Of a stretch of 64,000 nucleotides of DNA, positions 39,675 to 48,786 are shown in pieces; within the stretch, counting starts at the first letter, position 1; each line of letters starts with the position of its first letter. The stretch is from an uncultured Clostridia bacterium. GTDB taxonomy: Bacteria > Bacillota > Clostridia > UBA1381. A program made the position numbers and the translations under genes. Below the pieces are notes generated by a model that was given only the letters and a program-made list of their open reading frames with translations, was not told the DNA's origin and did not search any database. Where the stretch lies: NCBI GenBank assembly GCA_934501535.1, contig CAKSUM010000004.1, forward strand, positions 1-64,000, in the 5' to 3' direction.

Positions 39675-40880
39675 ATGAAAAAAATCGTATCATTACTATT
39701 GACAGTCGCTATGGTTGCGGCTTCATGCTTCGCGCTGACAAGCTGCGGAAGCAAAGAAACGCAGTCGGACGGCGGCAAGGACATCAAGGTAGGTTTCATA
39801 TTCCTGCATGATGAGAACTCAACCTATGACAAGAACTTCATGGACGCAGCAACCGCTGCAACGGAAAAGCTCGGTCTGTCAAAGGATCAGGTAATGTTCA
39901 AGACAAACATTCCGGAAACTGCTGAATGTTACGAAGCGGCAGCAAACCTGGTAGACGCAGGCTGCGACCTTATCTTCGCGGACAGCTTCGGTCATGAGGA
40001 CTTCATTATACAGGCTGCAAAGGAATTCCCGGACGTAACTTTCTGTCATGCAACGGGTACAAAGGCTCACACAGAGGGTCTTGATAACTTCTACAATGCC
40101 TTCGCATCCATATATGAGGGTCGTTTCCTTGTAGGTTATGCAGCAGGTCTTAAGCTCAACGAAATGATTGAAAGCGGCAAAATCACCGCTGACAAGGCTA
40201 AGATGGGTTATGTAGGCGCATATCCTTACGCTGAAGTTAAGTCGGGTTACACATCATTCTTCCTCGGCGCACGCAAGGCTTGCCCGACGGTTACAATGGA
40301 CGTTAAGTTCACAAACTCATGGTTCGACATCGCGGCTGAAAAAGAAACCGCAAACGCTTTGATTGCAGACGGCTGCGTACTTATCAGCCAGCACGCCGAC
40401 TCAGAGGGCGCACCGAAGGCTTGTGAAGAAGCAGGCGTTCCGAACATCGCTTACAACCTCGATACACGTGAATGGGGCCCGAACACAGCTTTGATTTCAT
40501 CAAAGATTAACTGGGAACCGTACTTTGAACATATCATCACATCAACTCAGAACGGCACAAAGATTGAACAGGACTTCTGCAAGGGCCTGAAGGACGATGT
40601 TGTTCAAACTCTCGGTCTTAACGATAAGGTTGCAGCAGCAGGCACGGCTGAAAAGCTTGACGAGCTGAAGAAGCAGATTATCAGCGGCGAAATCAAGGTA
40701 TTCGATACCGCAACATTCACCGTAGGCGGCAAGCAGCTTACAGAATACATGGCTGACGTTGATACCGACCCGGCATTCACACCCGATACACAGGTTATCG
40801 AGGGCGGCTGCTTTATGGAATCAACAAAGCGTTCAGCTCCGTACTTTGACGTAGACATCGACGGAATTACTCTGAAATAA
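39675..40880 (+). CDS. BMP-family nucleoside-binding lipoprotein
   Basis: This 401-residue substrate-binding lipoprotein has a signal peptide ending in the lipobox LTSC and the basic membrane protein (Bmp/PnrA) fold: VGFIFLHDENSTYDKNF, FADSFGHEDFI and GVPNIAYNLDTREWGPN. BMP proteins bind purine nucleosides and deliver them to an ABC permease. It is followed by a partial terminator and then by the ATPase and two permease genes, the usual arrangement giving more binding protein than transporter. Codon use is closer to the S-layer gene than to the permeases, suggesting high expression. Confidence 0.92.
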   Translation: MKKIVSLLLTVAMVAASCFALTSCGSKETQSDGGKDIKVGFIFLHDENSTYDKNFMDAATAATEKLGLSKDQVMFKTNIPETAECYEAAANLVDAGCDLIFADSFGHEDFIIQAAKEFPDVTFCHATGTKAHTEGLDNFYNAFASIYEGRFLVGYAAGLKLNEMIESGKITADKAKMGYVGAYPYAEVKSGYTSFFLGARKACPTVTMDVKFTNSWFDIAAEKETANALIADGCVLISQHADSEGAPKACEEAGVPNIAYNLDTREWGPNTALISSKINWEPYFEHIITSTQNGTKIEQDFCKGLKDDVVQTLGLNDKVAAAGTAEKLDELKKQIISGEIKVFDTATFTVGGKQLTEYMADVDTDPAFTPDTQVIEGGCFMESTKRSAPYFDVDIDGITLK

Positions 40881-40907
40881 GCAAAAATGACGAATAGCAT
40901 ACCCCAG

Positions 40908-40938
40908 AGGAGCGGAAAAACTCCTCCGGGGGTATTTT
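40908..40938 (+). terminator. Attenuator between the binding protein and the transporter genes
   Basis: ATACCCC and AGGAG pair with CTCCT and GGGGGTAT, followed by TTTCGTTTT. A second stem AAAAGAGCG/CGCTCTTTT lies at about 40956-40981. Confidence 0.65.
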
Positions 40939-41010
40939 CGTTTTAAAAAGAGCGCAAAAGAGCGGTTTTTACGCTCTTTTGAGAACGAAAAAAATTACGG
41001 GAGGAAGCAC

Positions 41011-42546
41011 ATGAAGGCAGCTATCGAATTAAAAAATATTACCAAGACCTTTGGCAGCGTTGTGGCGAACAAGAATGTTTCGCTGACGGTGAACAAGGGT
41101 GAAATTCTTTCTGTTCTGGGCGAAAACGGAAGCGGAAAGACCACGCTGATGAACATGATTTCGGGAATATATTTCCCCGACGAGGGTCAGATTTTGATTA
41201 ACGGCGAGGAGGTTGTAATCCGTTCGCCGAAAGACGCGTTTGACCATAAAATCGGCATGATACATCAGCATTTCAAGCTTGTGGACGTGTTCAGCGCGAC
41301 CGAGAATATTATTCTTGGGCTTGACGAGGACGCAAAGTTTGATTTAAAGGCTGCCGGAAAACGCGTAAAGGAAATCGGCGACCGCTACGGGTTCAGAATT
41401 GACCCGTCGAAGAAAATTTATGAAATGTCGGTTTCGGAAAAACAGACGGTGGAAATCATCAGAGTTTTGTACCGCGGCGCGGATATTCTTATTCTGGACG
41501 AGCCGACGGCGGTGCTTACTCCGCAGGAAACGAAAAAACTCTTTGCCGTGCTGCGCCGCATGCGTGATGACGGTAAAGCGATTGTAATTATAACGCACAA
41601 GCTGCACGAGGTTCTGTCGCTTTCGGACAGGGTTTCGGTGCTGCGCCGCGGCGAATACATCGGCACGGTTAAGACGTCGGAAACGAACGAGAATGAGCTG
41701 ACCGAAATGATGGTGGGCAAAAAAGTTTCGCTCAATATCGAGCGCGACGAGCCGAAAAACAGCGAGGACAGACTGAAAATCGAGCATATCGACTGCTGCG
41801 ACCGTGAGGGCGTGCGTCTTTTGAAGGACGTTTCCTTTACGGCGCGTTCGGGAGAAATCCTGGGAATTGCCGGAATTGCCGGCAGCGGTCAGCGAGAGCT
41901 TTTGGAGGCGATTGCGGGACTTCAGCATCTTGAAAGCGGAAAAATTACATATTATGACCCGAAAACCGGGGCAGAGGAAAATCTGCGTGATAAAACGCCG
42001 ATGGAAATACGCGATATGGGCGTAAGACTGTCATTCGTGCCGGAGGACAGACTGGGCATGGGACTTGTCGGCAACATGGATATTGTGGACAACATGATGC
42101 TGCGCAGCTACCGCAAGGGAAAATCGGTATTCTTGGAGAGAAAGGCGCCGAAAAATCTTGCGGACGAAATAATCGAACGGCTTGAAGTGGCGACCCCGAG
42201 CGCAAATACGCCGGTAAGACGGCTGTCGGGCGGAAACGTGCAAAAAGTGCTTGTCGGCAGAGAGATTGCCGCGTCACCGACCGTTCTGATGGCGGCGTAC
42301 CCGGTGCGCGGACTGGACATCAACTCATCATATACGATATACAACTTGCTGAACGAGCAGAAACGCCGCGGCGTTGCGGTAATATTCGTCGGCGAGGACT
42401 TGGACGTGCTGCTTGAGCTGTGCGACAGAATTATGGTTCTGTGCGGAGGAAAAATCAGCGGCATAACCGACGCGCGCACGACGACAAAGGAGCAGATAGG
42501 TCTGCTTATGACAAAGGTACAGGAGGAAGCTGAGAATGAAGACTAA
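41011..42546 (+). CDS. Nucleoside ABC importer ATPase (two fused ATPase domains)
   Basis: This 511-residue protein has two ABC domains. The first has Walker A GENGSGKTTL, Q-loop HQHFKL, Walker B ILILDEPTAVL. The second has GIAGSGQRELLEAIAG, signature LSGGNVQKVLVGREI and a weaker Walker B region (LMAAYPVRGLD). The layout is that of the YufO/NupO type that powers purine nucleoside uptake with BMP binding proteins. It overlaps the next permease gene by 11 bases. Confidence 0.92.
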   Translation: MKAAIELKNITKTFGSVVANKNVSLTVNKGEILSVLGENGSGKTTLMNMISGIYFPDEGQILINGEEVVIRSPKDAFDHKIGMIHQHFKLVDVFSATENIILGLDEDAKFDLKAAGKRVKEIGDRYGFRIDPSKKIYEMSVSEKQTVEIIRVLYRGADILILDEPTAVLTPQETKKLFAVLRRMRDDGKAIVIITHKLHEVLSLSDRVSVLRRGEYIGTVKTSETNENELTEMMVGKKVSLNIERDEPKNSEDRLKIEHIDCCDREGVRLLKDVSFTARSGEILGIAGIAGSGQRELLEAIAGLQHLESGKITYYDPKTGAEENLRDKTPMEIRDMGVRLSFVPEDRLGMGLVGNMDIVDNMMLRSYRKGKSVFLERKAPKNLADEIIERLEVATPSANTPVRRLSGGNVQKVLVGREIAASPTVLMAAYPVRGLDINSSYTIYNLLNEQKRRGVAVIFVGEDLDVLLELCDRIMVLCGGKISGITDARTTTKEQIGLLMTKVQEEAENED

Positions 42547-43645
42547 TGCAAAGCAGCATGAACCGCGTATCCGCGTTTCAAAGCGCGGCGGAATGATTTG
42601 GTATAAATCGTGGGGAATAAGAGCGGCGGCAATTGTACTTGCGCTGATAATCTGCGCAATGGTAATAGTGCTTTTGACGGGATATGACCCGATAAAGGTT
42701 TATGCGTCAATGTTTAAGGGCAACTTCGGTTCGGCGAGAAAGGTCTGGAACATGCTGCAGCAGCTTGCGATGCTTTTGTGCATATCGCTCGCGGTGACGC
42801 CGGCGTTTAAGATGAAATTCTGGAACATCGGTGCGGAGGGACAGACGTTAATCGGCGGACTTGCCGCGGCGGCGTGCATGATTTACTTCGGCGACTCCAT
42901 GTCACCGGTAATTCTGTTCCCGACGATGGCGGTTTCGTGCATACTTGCCGGCATGTTGTGGGGCGTTGTACCGGCGTTCTTCAAGGCGCAGTTCGGCACG
43001 AACGAAACGCTGTTCACACTGATGATGAACTACGTCGCAATGCAGCTGGTTTCCTTCTGCATAGTGTTCTGGGAAAACCCGAAGGATTCAAACACCGTCG
43101 GCGTAATCAACCGCGCTACCGAGGGCGGCTGGCTGCCGACAATTTTCGGACAGAAATATCTTTTGAATATTATAATCGTGGCGCTGATTACGGTCGGCAT
43201 GTATATATACTTAAAGTACAGCAAGCACGGCTATGAAATTTCGGTAGTCGGCGAAAGCGAGAACACGGCGCGGTATATAGGAATTAACGTTAAAAAGGTA
43301 ATAATGCGCACAATGGCGCTTTCGGGCGGACTGTGCGGCGTTGCCGGTATGCTGCTCGTTTCGGGAACAGACCACACCATAAACACCGGCGTAGTAAGCG
43401 GCATGGGCTTTACGGCAATCATGGTATCGTGGCTGGCAAAATTCAACCCGATTGTTATGACGCTGACGTCCTTTCTGATAGTATTCCTGGAGCGCGGCGC
43501 GGGCGAAATCGCAACGGCGTTCCAGCTGAATGAAAGCGTGTCGGACATTTTGACAGGAATAATCCTGTTCTTTATAATCGGCAGTGAATTTTTCGTTCAG
43601 TATAAGGTGAGCTTCGGTAAACACAAAAAGGAGGAGCAGAAATGA
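42536..43645 (+). CDS. Nucleoside ABC importer permease 1
   Basis: This 369-residue permease of the branched-chain/ribose class has about nine membrane helices. Landmarks are FWNIGAEGQTLIGGLAAAAC, TLMMNYVAMQLV, the cytoplasmic coupling segment VVGESENTARYIGINVKKV and LSGGLCGVAGML. It corresponds to the YufP/NupP type. It overlaps the second permease gene by four bases. Confidence 0.92.
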   Translation: MKTNAKQHEPRIRVSKRGGMIWYKSWGIRAAAIVLALIICAMVIVLLTGYDPIKVYASMFKGNFGSARKVWNMLQQLAMLLCISLAVTPAFKMKFWNIGAEGQTLIGGLAAAACMIYFGDSMSPVILFPTMAVSCILAGMLWGVVPAFFKAQFGTNETLFTLMMNYVAMQLVSFCIVFWENPKDSNTVGVINRATEGGWLPTIFGQKYLLNIIIVALITVGMYIYLKYSKHGYEISVVGESENTARYIGINVKKVIMRTMALSGGLCGVAGMLLVSGTDHTINTGVVSGMGFTAIMVSWLAKFNPIVMTLTSFLIVFLERGAGEIATAFQLNESVSDILTGIILFFIIGSEFFVQYKVSFGKHKKEEQK

Positions 43646-44616
43646 TTTCAACAATTATCAGTAAAGCGATTATTCAGGGAATACCTCTGCTTTTCGGCTC
43701 GACGGGCGAAATAATCACGGAAAAATCGGGAAACCTGAACCTCGGTATTCCGGGGATAATGTACATGGGCGGCAGCTGCGGCGTAATAGGCGCGTATCTT
43801 TATGAAAAATCCACGCAGACGCCGTCGGCATTCTGGTGCATTGTAATTCCGCTTTTGGCGGCGCTTGCCGGCTCGTTTTTGGCGGCGCTTATTTACAGCT
43901 TCCTTACAATAACGCTGCGTGCAAATCAGAACGTTACCGGTCTTGCGCTGACAACGTTCGGCGTGGGCTTCGGCGACTTCTTCGGCGGTTCGCTCACAAA
44001 GCTTGCCGGCAGCGGCGGAAACCTCTCGGTTAAGCTGACGGCGGACTATTTCAAAACATCGCTGCCGTTTGCGTCAAAGTGCGGCGCGTTCGGCGAGATT
44101 TTCCTGTCACACGGATTTCTGGCATATCTCGCGGTGATAATCGCGCTGGTTGCCGCGTGGTTTTTAAAGAAAACCAAAGCCGGACTGCATCTGCGCGCTG
44201 TGGGCGAAAACCCCGCAACGGCGGACGCGGCAGGCATAAACGTAACGAAATATAAGTACCTTGCGACCTGTATCGGCGGCGCGATTGCCGGTCTGGGCGG
44301 ATTGTACTTCATCATGGACTACACCGGCGGTTCGTGGACAAACGGCGGTTTCGGCGACAGAGGCTGGCTTGCGATTGCGCTTGTAATTTTCGCACTGTGG
44401 AAGCCTAATCTCGGAATTTTGGGCTCGTTCGTGTTCGGCGGACTGTATATCGCGTACTCGTATATCTCGGGACTTTCGCGCAGCGCGCTGGCGATTTTCA
44501 ACATGCTGCCGTATGTTGTTACGATTTTCGTGCTTATCCTCACAAGCGTGCGGAATAAAAAGGAAAATCAGCCGCCTAAGAGCCTCGGTTTGGCATATTT
44601 CAGAGAAGAACGGTAA
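43642..44616 (+). CDS. Nucleoside ABC importer permease 2
   Basis: This 324-residue permease is the partner of the preceding one, with GEIITEKSGNLNLGIPGIMYMGG, NQNVTGLALTTFGVGFG, the coupling loop AVGENPATADAAGINVTKYKY and GDRGWLAIALVIFALWKP, typical of YufQ/NupQ. Together with the BMP protein and fused ATPase it completes a purine nucleoside importer, next to xpt and upstream of purA. Confidence 0.92.
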   Translation: MISTIISKAIIQGIPLLFGSTGEIITEKSGNLNLGIPGIMYMGGSCGVIGAYLYEKSTQTPSAFWCIVIPLLAALAGSFLAALIYSFLTITLRANQNVTGLALTTFGVGFGDFFGGSLTKLAGSGGNLSVKLTADYFKTSLPFASKCGAFGEIFLSHGFLAYLAVIIALVAAWFLKKTKAGLHLRAVGENPATADAAGINVTKYKYLATCIGGAIAGLGGLYFIMDYTGGSWTNGGFGDRGWLAIALVIFALWKPNLGILGSFVFGGLYIAYSYISGLSRSALAIFNMLPYVVTIFVLILTSVRNKKENQPPKSLGLAYFREER

Positions 44617-44708
44617 CATTTTTGTTGACATTCGCGGCAATATGCGTTAGAATATTAAGGGCAAAGGATTAATTTGTGCCGCTTTTTTGCGGCGGAACGG
44701 AGAAATAC

Positions 44709-46109
44709 ATGAAAACAGACGTACTTATTATAGGTGCAGGCCCTGCCGGAATTTTTACCGCGATAGAAATGCTGAGGAATAACAGCAAGAAAAAGATTGT
44801 AATTGCGGAAAAGGGACAGAGCATAGAAAAAAGGCATTGTCCCAAGGCAAAAACGCAGAAATGCGTGGGCTGTAAACCGTATTGTCACATAACTACGGGA
44901 TTTTCGGGCGCAGGCGCATTTTCCGACGGAAAGCTGTCGCTTTCATCGGACGTGGGCGGAAATCTGCCGACGCTTATCGGCGAGGATTTGGCGCAGGAAA
45001 TGATAGATTATACCGACAAGATTTATCTTGAGTTCGGCGCGGACACGAAGGTGGAGGGCGTAAGCAACTCCGAGGCGGTAAAGGAAATCCGCAAAAACGC
45101 AATCCAGGCGGGATTGAAGCTTGTGGATTGCCCGATTCGTCACCTGGGCACCGAAAAGGCGCAGGATATTTACCTTGCGATTGAAAAATATCTTATAAAT
45201 AACGGCGTGGAAATAATGTTCGGCTGCGAATGTACGAATCTTATTCTGGAAAATGACGTCTGTAAGGGCGCATACATTACGCAGAACAATGAGAGCACCG
45301 AAATTTACGCCGACCACACGATTGTCGCTACGGGCCGCCGCGGCGCGGAATGGCTGGAGCACATCTGTGCGGAGCATAACATCGCGCATGAACCGGGCAC
45401 GGTTGACATCGGCGTGCGCGTCGAGGTGCGCAACGAGGTTATGGAGCGCGTAAACGAGGTTTTGTATGAGTCCAAGCTCATCGGCTGGCCGGAGCCGTTC
45501 AAAAATAAGGTAAGAACGTTCTGTCAAAATCCGGGCGGATTTGTCAGTCAGGAAAATTACGATAACGATTTGGCGGTTGTAAACGGTCATTCGTTCAAGG
45601 AAAAGAAGTCGAACAATACAAACGTTGCGATATTGTGTTCGCATAATTTCTCGACGCCGTTCAATCAGCCGATTGCGTACGCGCAGAAGGTGGGCGAGCT
45701 GACGAACATGCTTGCGAACGGTCAGATTTTGGTGCAGCGCTTCGGCGATATTCTCGGCGGAAAGCGCACATGGCCGAAAGAGCTCGCACAGAGTAACGTA
45801 AAGCCGACTCTGCCCGACGCGGTTGCCGGCGACATAACGGCGGCGATGCCGTACCGCGCAATGATAAATATTATCAACTTTATCAAAGCGGTGGACAACG
45901 TTGTGCCGGGATTTGCGGCGTATGAAACGCTTTTGTATTCGCCGGAGCTGAAGTTCTATTCAAACCGCGTCAAGATGGATACCGATTTGAACACGAGTAT
46001 CCGCGGTCTGCACTGCCTGGGCGACTCGAGCGGCTGGACAAGAGGACTTATGATGGCGTCGGTAATGGGCGTTTTAATGGGCAGAAAGCTTATCGAAAAA
46101 GATAACTGA
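44709..46109 (+). CDS. FAD-dependent dehydrogenase (COG2509 type)
   Basis: This 466-residue flavoprotein opens with the FAD-binding motif VLIIGAGPAGIFTAIEM and has GFSGAGAFSDGKLSLS, the ATGRRGAEW turn and the C-terminal GDSSGWTRGLMMASVMG. A cysteine cluster (HCPKAKTQKCVGCKPYC) near residue 50 may bind a metal or Fe-S centre. The family is related to uncharacterised FAD-dependent dehydrogenases and HI0933-type proteins. It lies 17 bases before purA. The start at 44709 follows GGAG within a recurring leader module. Confidence 0.85.
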   Translation: MKTDVLIIGAGPAGIFTAIEMLRNNSKKKIVIAEKGQSIEKRHCPKAKTQKCVGCKPYCHITTGFSGAGAFSDGKLSLSSDVGGNLPTLIGEDLAQEMIDYTDKIYLEFGADTKVEGVSNSEAVKEIRKNAIQAGLKLVDCPIRHLGTEKAQDIYLAIEKYLINNGVEIMFGCECTNLILENDVCKGAYITQNNESTEIYADHTIVATGRRGAEWLEHICAEHNIAHEPGTVDIGVRVEVRNEVMERVNEVLYESKLIGWPEPFKNKVRTFCQNPGGFVSQENYDNDLAVVNGHSFKEKKSNNTNVAILCSHNFSTPFNQPIAYAQKVGELTNMLANGQILVQRFGDILGGKRTWPKELAQSNVKPTLPDAVAGDITAAMPYRAMINIINFIKAVDNVVPGFAAYETLLYSPELKFYSNRVKMDTDLNTSIRGLHCLGDSSGWTRGLMMASVMGVLMGRKLIEKDN

Positions 46110-46126
46110 GAAAAGAGGAATTTATT

Positions 46127-47404
46127 ATGGTAAGAGCGGTTGTAGGAGCCAACTGGGGCGACGAGGGCAAGGGTAAAATCACCGATATGCTCGCAAAGGA
46201 CGCGGATATAGTTATCCGTTTTCAGGGCGGTGCGAATGCCGGTCACACGATTGTGAACAATTACGGAAAATTTGCGCTTCATCTGCTGCCGTCCGGCTCG
46301 TTTAACAGCAATGTTATTAATATGATAGGAAACGGCGTCGCACTCAATATTCCGGCGCTGTTCAATGAGATTAACGAGATTACACAGCGCGGCGTGGAAA
46401 AGCCGAACATTCTTGTTTCGGAGAGAGCGCAGGTGCTCATGCCGTACCATATCCTGTTTGATAAATATGAGGAGGAGCGCCTGTCGGACAGAAAATTCGG
46501 CTCAACGAAGTCGGGAATTGCGCCGTTCTTCTCGGATAAATTTGCAAAAATCGGCTTCCAGGTGTGGGAGATTTTGCAGGACGATGATGTTCTTTTTGAG
46601 AAAATCAAGAACACGGTTGAGTATAAAAATCTGATTTTGGAGCACGTTTACCATAAGCCGCTGCTTGACGCGGAGGAGCTTTTAAAGACGGTTAAGGGCT
46701 ATGCGGAGATGGTTCGCCCATATGTTGTAAATTCGGTTGAATTTATGCACAATGCGATTAAAGACGGCAAAAATATTCTGCTCGAGGGTCAGCTGGGAAC
46801 GCTTAAAGACCCGGATTTCGGAATTTATCCGTTCACAACCTCGTCGCACACGGTTGCCGGCTACGGTGCATGCGGCGCATGTATTCCGCCGTATGAAATC
46901 AAGGATATTATAACGGTAGTAAAGGCATACTCGTCGGCGGTCGGCGCAGGCGCGTTTGTTTCGGAGATTTTCGGCGATGAGGCGGATAAGCTCAGAAATC
47001 ACGGCGGCGACGGCGGCGAATACGGCGCAACAACCGGCAGACCGCGCAGAATGGGCTGGTTCGACTGTGTTGCAAGCCGCTACGGCTGTATGGTACAGGG
47101 TACAACGCAGGTTGCGTTTACCGTACTTGACGCGCTCGGATACCTCGACGAAATCCCGGTTTGTGTGGGCTATGAGGTAAACGGCGAGGTTACGAAGGTA
47201 TTCCCGACAACCGATAAGCTGAATATTGCAAAGCCGGTGCTCAAGGTACTGCCGGGCTGGAAGTGCGATATCCGCGGAATTAAAAAGTATGAGGATTTAC
47301 CGGAAAATTGCCGCAAATACGTGGAATTTATTGAGAACGAAATCGGTTTCCCGATTAAGATTGTTTCCAACGGTCCGGGCCGCGATGACATAATTTTCAG
47401 ATAA
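46127..47404 (+). CDS. purA: Adenylosuccinate synthetase
   Basis: This 425-residue enzyme makes adenylosuccinate from IMP, aspartate and GTP, the first step toward AMP. It has NWGDEGKGKITDMLA (GTP loop and catalytic Asp), GGANAGHTIV (catalytic His) and the signature region TTGRPRRMGWFD. It forms part of the purine block with xpt and the nucleoside importer. Confidence 0.96.
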   Translation: MVRAVVGANWGDEGKGKITDMLAKDADIVIRFQGGANAGHTIVNNYGKFALHLLPSGSFNSNVINMIGNGVALNIPALFNEINEITQRGVEKPNILVSERAQVLMPYHILFDKYEEERLSDRKFGSTKSGIAPFFSDKFAKIGFQVWEILQDDDVLFEKIKNTVEYKNLILEHVYHKPLLDAEELLKTVKGYAEMVRPYVVNSVEFMHNAIKDGKNILLEGQLGTLKDPDFGIYPFTTSSHTVAGYGACGACIPPYEIKDIITVVKAYSSAVGAGAFVSEIFGDEADKLRNHGGDGGEYGATTGRPRRMGWFDCVASRYGCMVQGTTQVAFTVLDALGYLDEIPVCVGYEVNGEVTKVFPTTDKLNIAKPVLKVLPGWKCDIRGIKKYEDLPENCRKYVEFIENEIGFPIKIVSNGPGRDDIIFR

Positions 47405-47430
47405 TAAAAATCCGCCGTTACGGGCGGACG

Positions 47431-47470
47431 GAGGCTGCAGCAAAGCGAATTTTGCCGTAGCCTCTTTTTT
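47431..47470 (+). terminator. purA terminator
   Basis: GAGGCT...GCAAA pairs with TTTGC...AGCCTC and is followed by six T. A smaller TCCGCC/GGCGGA stem precedes it. Confidence 0.75.
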
Positions 47471-47603
47471 GCGGTTTTTTTGTTGAAAGTTGTCTTTTTG
47501 TGTAAAATAAACAAAAAATATGCTATTTTTATTTATTTTTGTCCAATGTGCATAACAAGGGTTGGTATATATTGTGCATTGCGCCTATTTTGGTGCAATT
47601 CGG

Positions 47604-47632
47604 TTGACATTTCCGGAATTATATAGTAAAAT
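47604..47632 (+). promoter_or_regulatory. Promoter of the secreted orphan gene, S-layer type
   Basis: TTGACA (47604-47609) and TAAAAT (47627-47632) are 17 bases apart, and ATAG before the -10 box matches S-layer P1. No gene lies in the 289-base gap 47405-47693. Confidence 0.7.
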
Positions 47633-47693
47633 TGAAAACGAAAAGGGGAAGGTATTTTTTTCCTTTAAAAATATTAAAGAGGGGTATATAATT

Positions 47694-48326
47694 ATGAAAA
47701 AGAAATTAGGTTGTTTAGCAATTGCCGCTTTATTAAGCGCGTCAACAATCAGTGCGTTTGCGGCTGAACTGAATGTACCGGTGCCGGCTGATAATTTGCA
47801 GGCATATGACATCGCAGAGAACCTTGCAAAGAAGGGTCTGTACTATGAAGCATATCGCGAGCTGGAATACTGCAACCCGAATGCTGATTACTATGACGCT
47901 GCAAAAATCCAGGCTTGGAAGGGTCAGATTAATCAGAAGATTATCAGATACGAGCTTGACTGCGAGCTGAGCGCTATCAAGGCTGCTTACAAAGCAAACG
48001 ATCCCAAAGCTATGAGCGATGCAATCAACGTATTTGACCAGGATAAGAGAAAGTATGAAAAAGATTACTACGCGCTGAGAGATTGGCAGAACAAGCTTGA
48101 AATACTGATGGCTAAAGATGTTGTTAAGACAGCTAACGCTTCAATCAATGCTGTTAAGTCATACGGCTACACACTGAGAACAAACGATGAAAGATACATG
48201 CCGGTTAACGTAAATCCGTTTGAATATCACGTTTACATCCAGACAAAGACTCCGACAGGCGCATACAAAGATGTCGCTGCATTTGTTGTTAACAAGCACA
48301 CAGGAGCTGTAAGCAGATCATTCTAA
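47694..48326 (+). CDS. Secreted protein of unknown function
   Basis: This 210-residue protein has a clear signal peptide (KKKLGCLAIAALLSASTISAFA), then an alpha-helical region rich in Lys, Tyr, Ala and Asp (ENLAKKGLYYEAYRELEYCNPNADYYDAAKIQAW), and a C-terminal segment (YHVYIQTKTPTGAYKDVAAFVVNKHTGAVSRSF) that resembles the strand ending of PepSY-like modules. I do not recognise the family. Codon use matches the S-layer gene and the promoter is of the same kind, so it is probably an abundant exported protein that may work with the S-layer or envelope. Confidence 0.8.
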   Translation: MKKKLGCLAIAALLSASTISAFAAELNVPVPADNLQAYDIAENLAKKGLYYEAYRELEYCNPNADYYDAAKIQAWKGQINQKIIRYELDCELSAIKAAYKANDPKAMSDAINVFDQDKRKYEKDYYALRDWQNKLEILMAKDVVKTANASINAVKSYGYTLRTNDERYMPVNVNPFEYHVYIQTKTPTGAYKDVAAFVVNKHTGAVSRSF

Positions 48327-48381
48327 TCTGTTTGAAATATCGCAATGTTTTAAACGGCGCGACGGTAAACTGTAATTATAA

Positions 48382-48416
48382 TAAGAGCTGTAAAAGAAAT
48401 TTTGCAGCTCTTTTAT
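48382..48416 (+). terminator. Terminator of the secreted orphan gene
   Basis: AAGAGCTG pairs with CAGCTCTT, followed by TTTAT. Confidence 0.7.
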
Positions 48417-48476
48417 AGTGTTCGGATAATGTTTTCTTCCGTGAAAAATAACGCATAATTTAATTTTGCCGGCATA

Positions 48477-48628
48477 TGGACGAACGGAAAAATTTGTGCT
48501 ATAATATGTATGCTACACCTTTAATTAATATGGAGAACTGTAAGAATTTATAGGATAAATGTAACAACCGGAATGGGGAGCAATGCGTTTTTCGTGCGCG
48601 GCTCCGGAACAGGGGTTGCGCATTTTTT
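48477..48628 (+). ncRNA. Short promoter-terminator unit (small RNA or comEC leader)
   Basis: TGGACG (48477) and TATAAT (48500-48505) are 17 bases apart, giving a transcript of about 115 bases that ends in a terminator (GTGCGC at 48594, GCGCAT at 48618-48623, six T). GGAGC (about 48577) can also pair with GCTCC (48600) and would break the terminator, as in an attenuator. I do not recognise a riboswitch class. In the 460-base gap 48327-48786 this unit and the terminator above are the only structures seen. Confidence 0.45.
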
Positions 48629-48786
48629 AATTCGTCTGCCGGGCGGACTGCTGCGGACGAGCCGCACGGCATAACTGACGCGTCAAAACCGATATGTCAA
48701 AACCGTTGCAGAAACCCATTGCGGAAAAGACGATGCGGAAAATGATTGTGGAAAAATCGTTGCGGAATTACAAAGGAGGACAAAAA

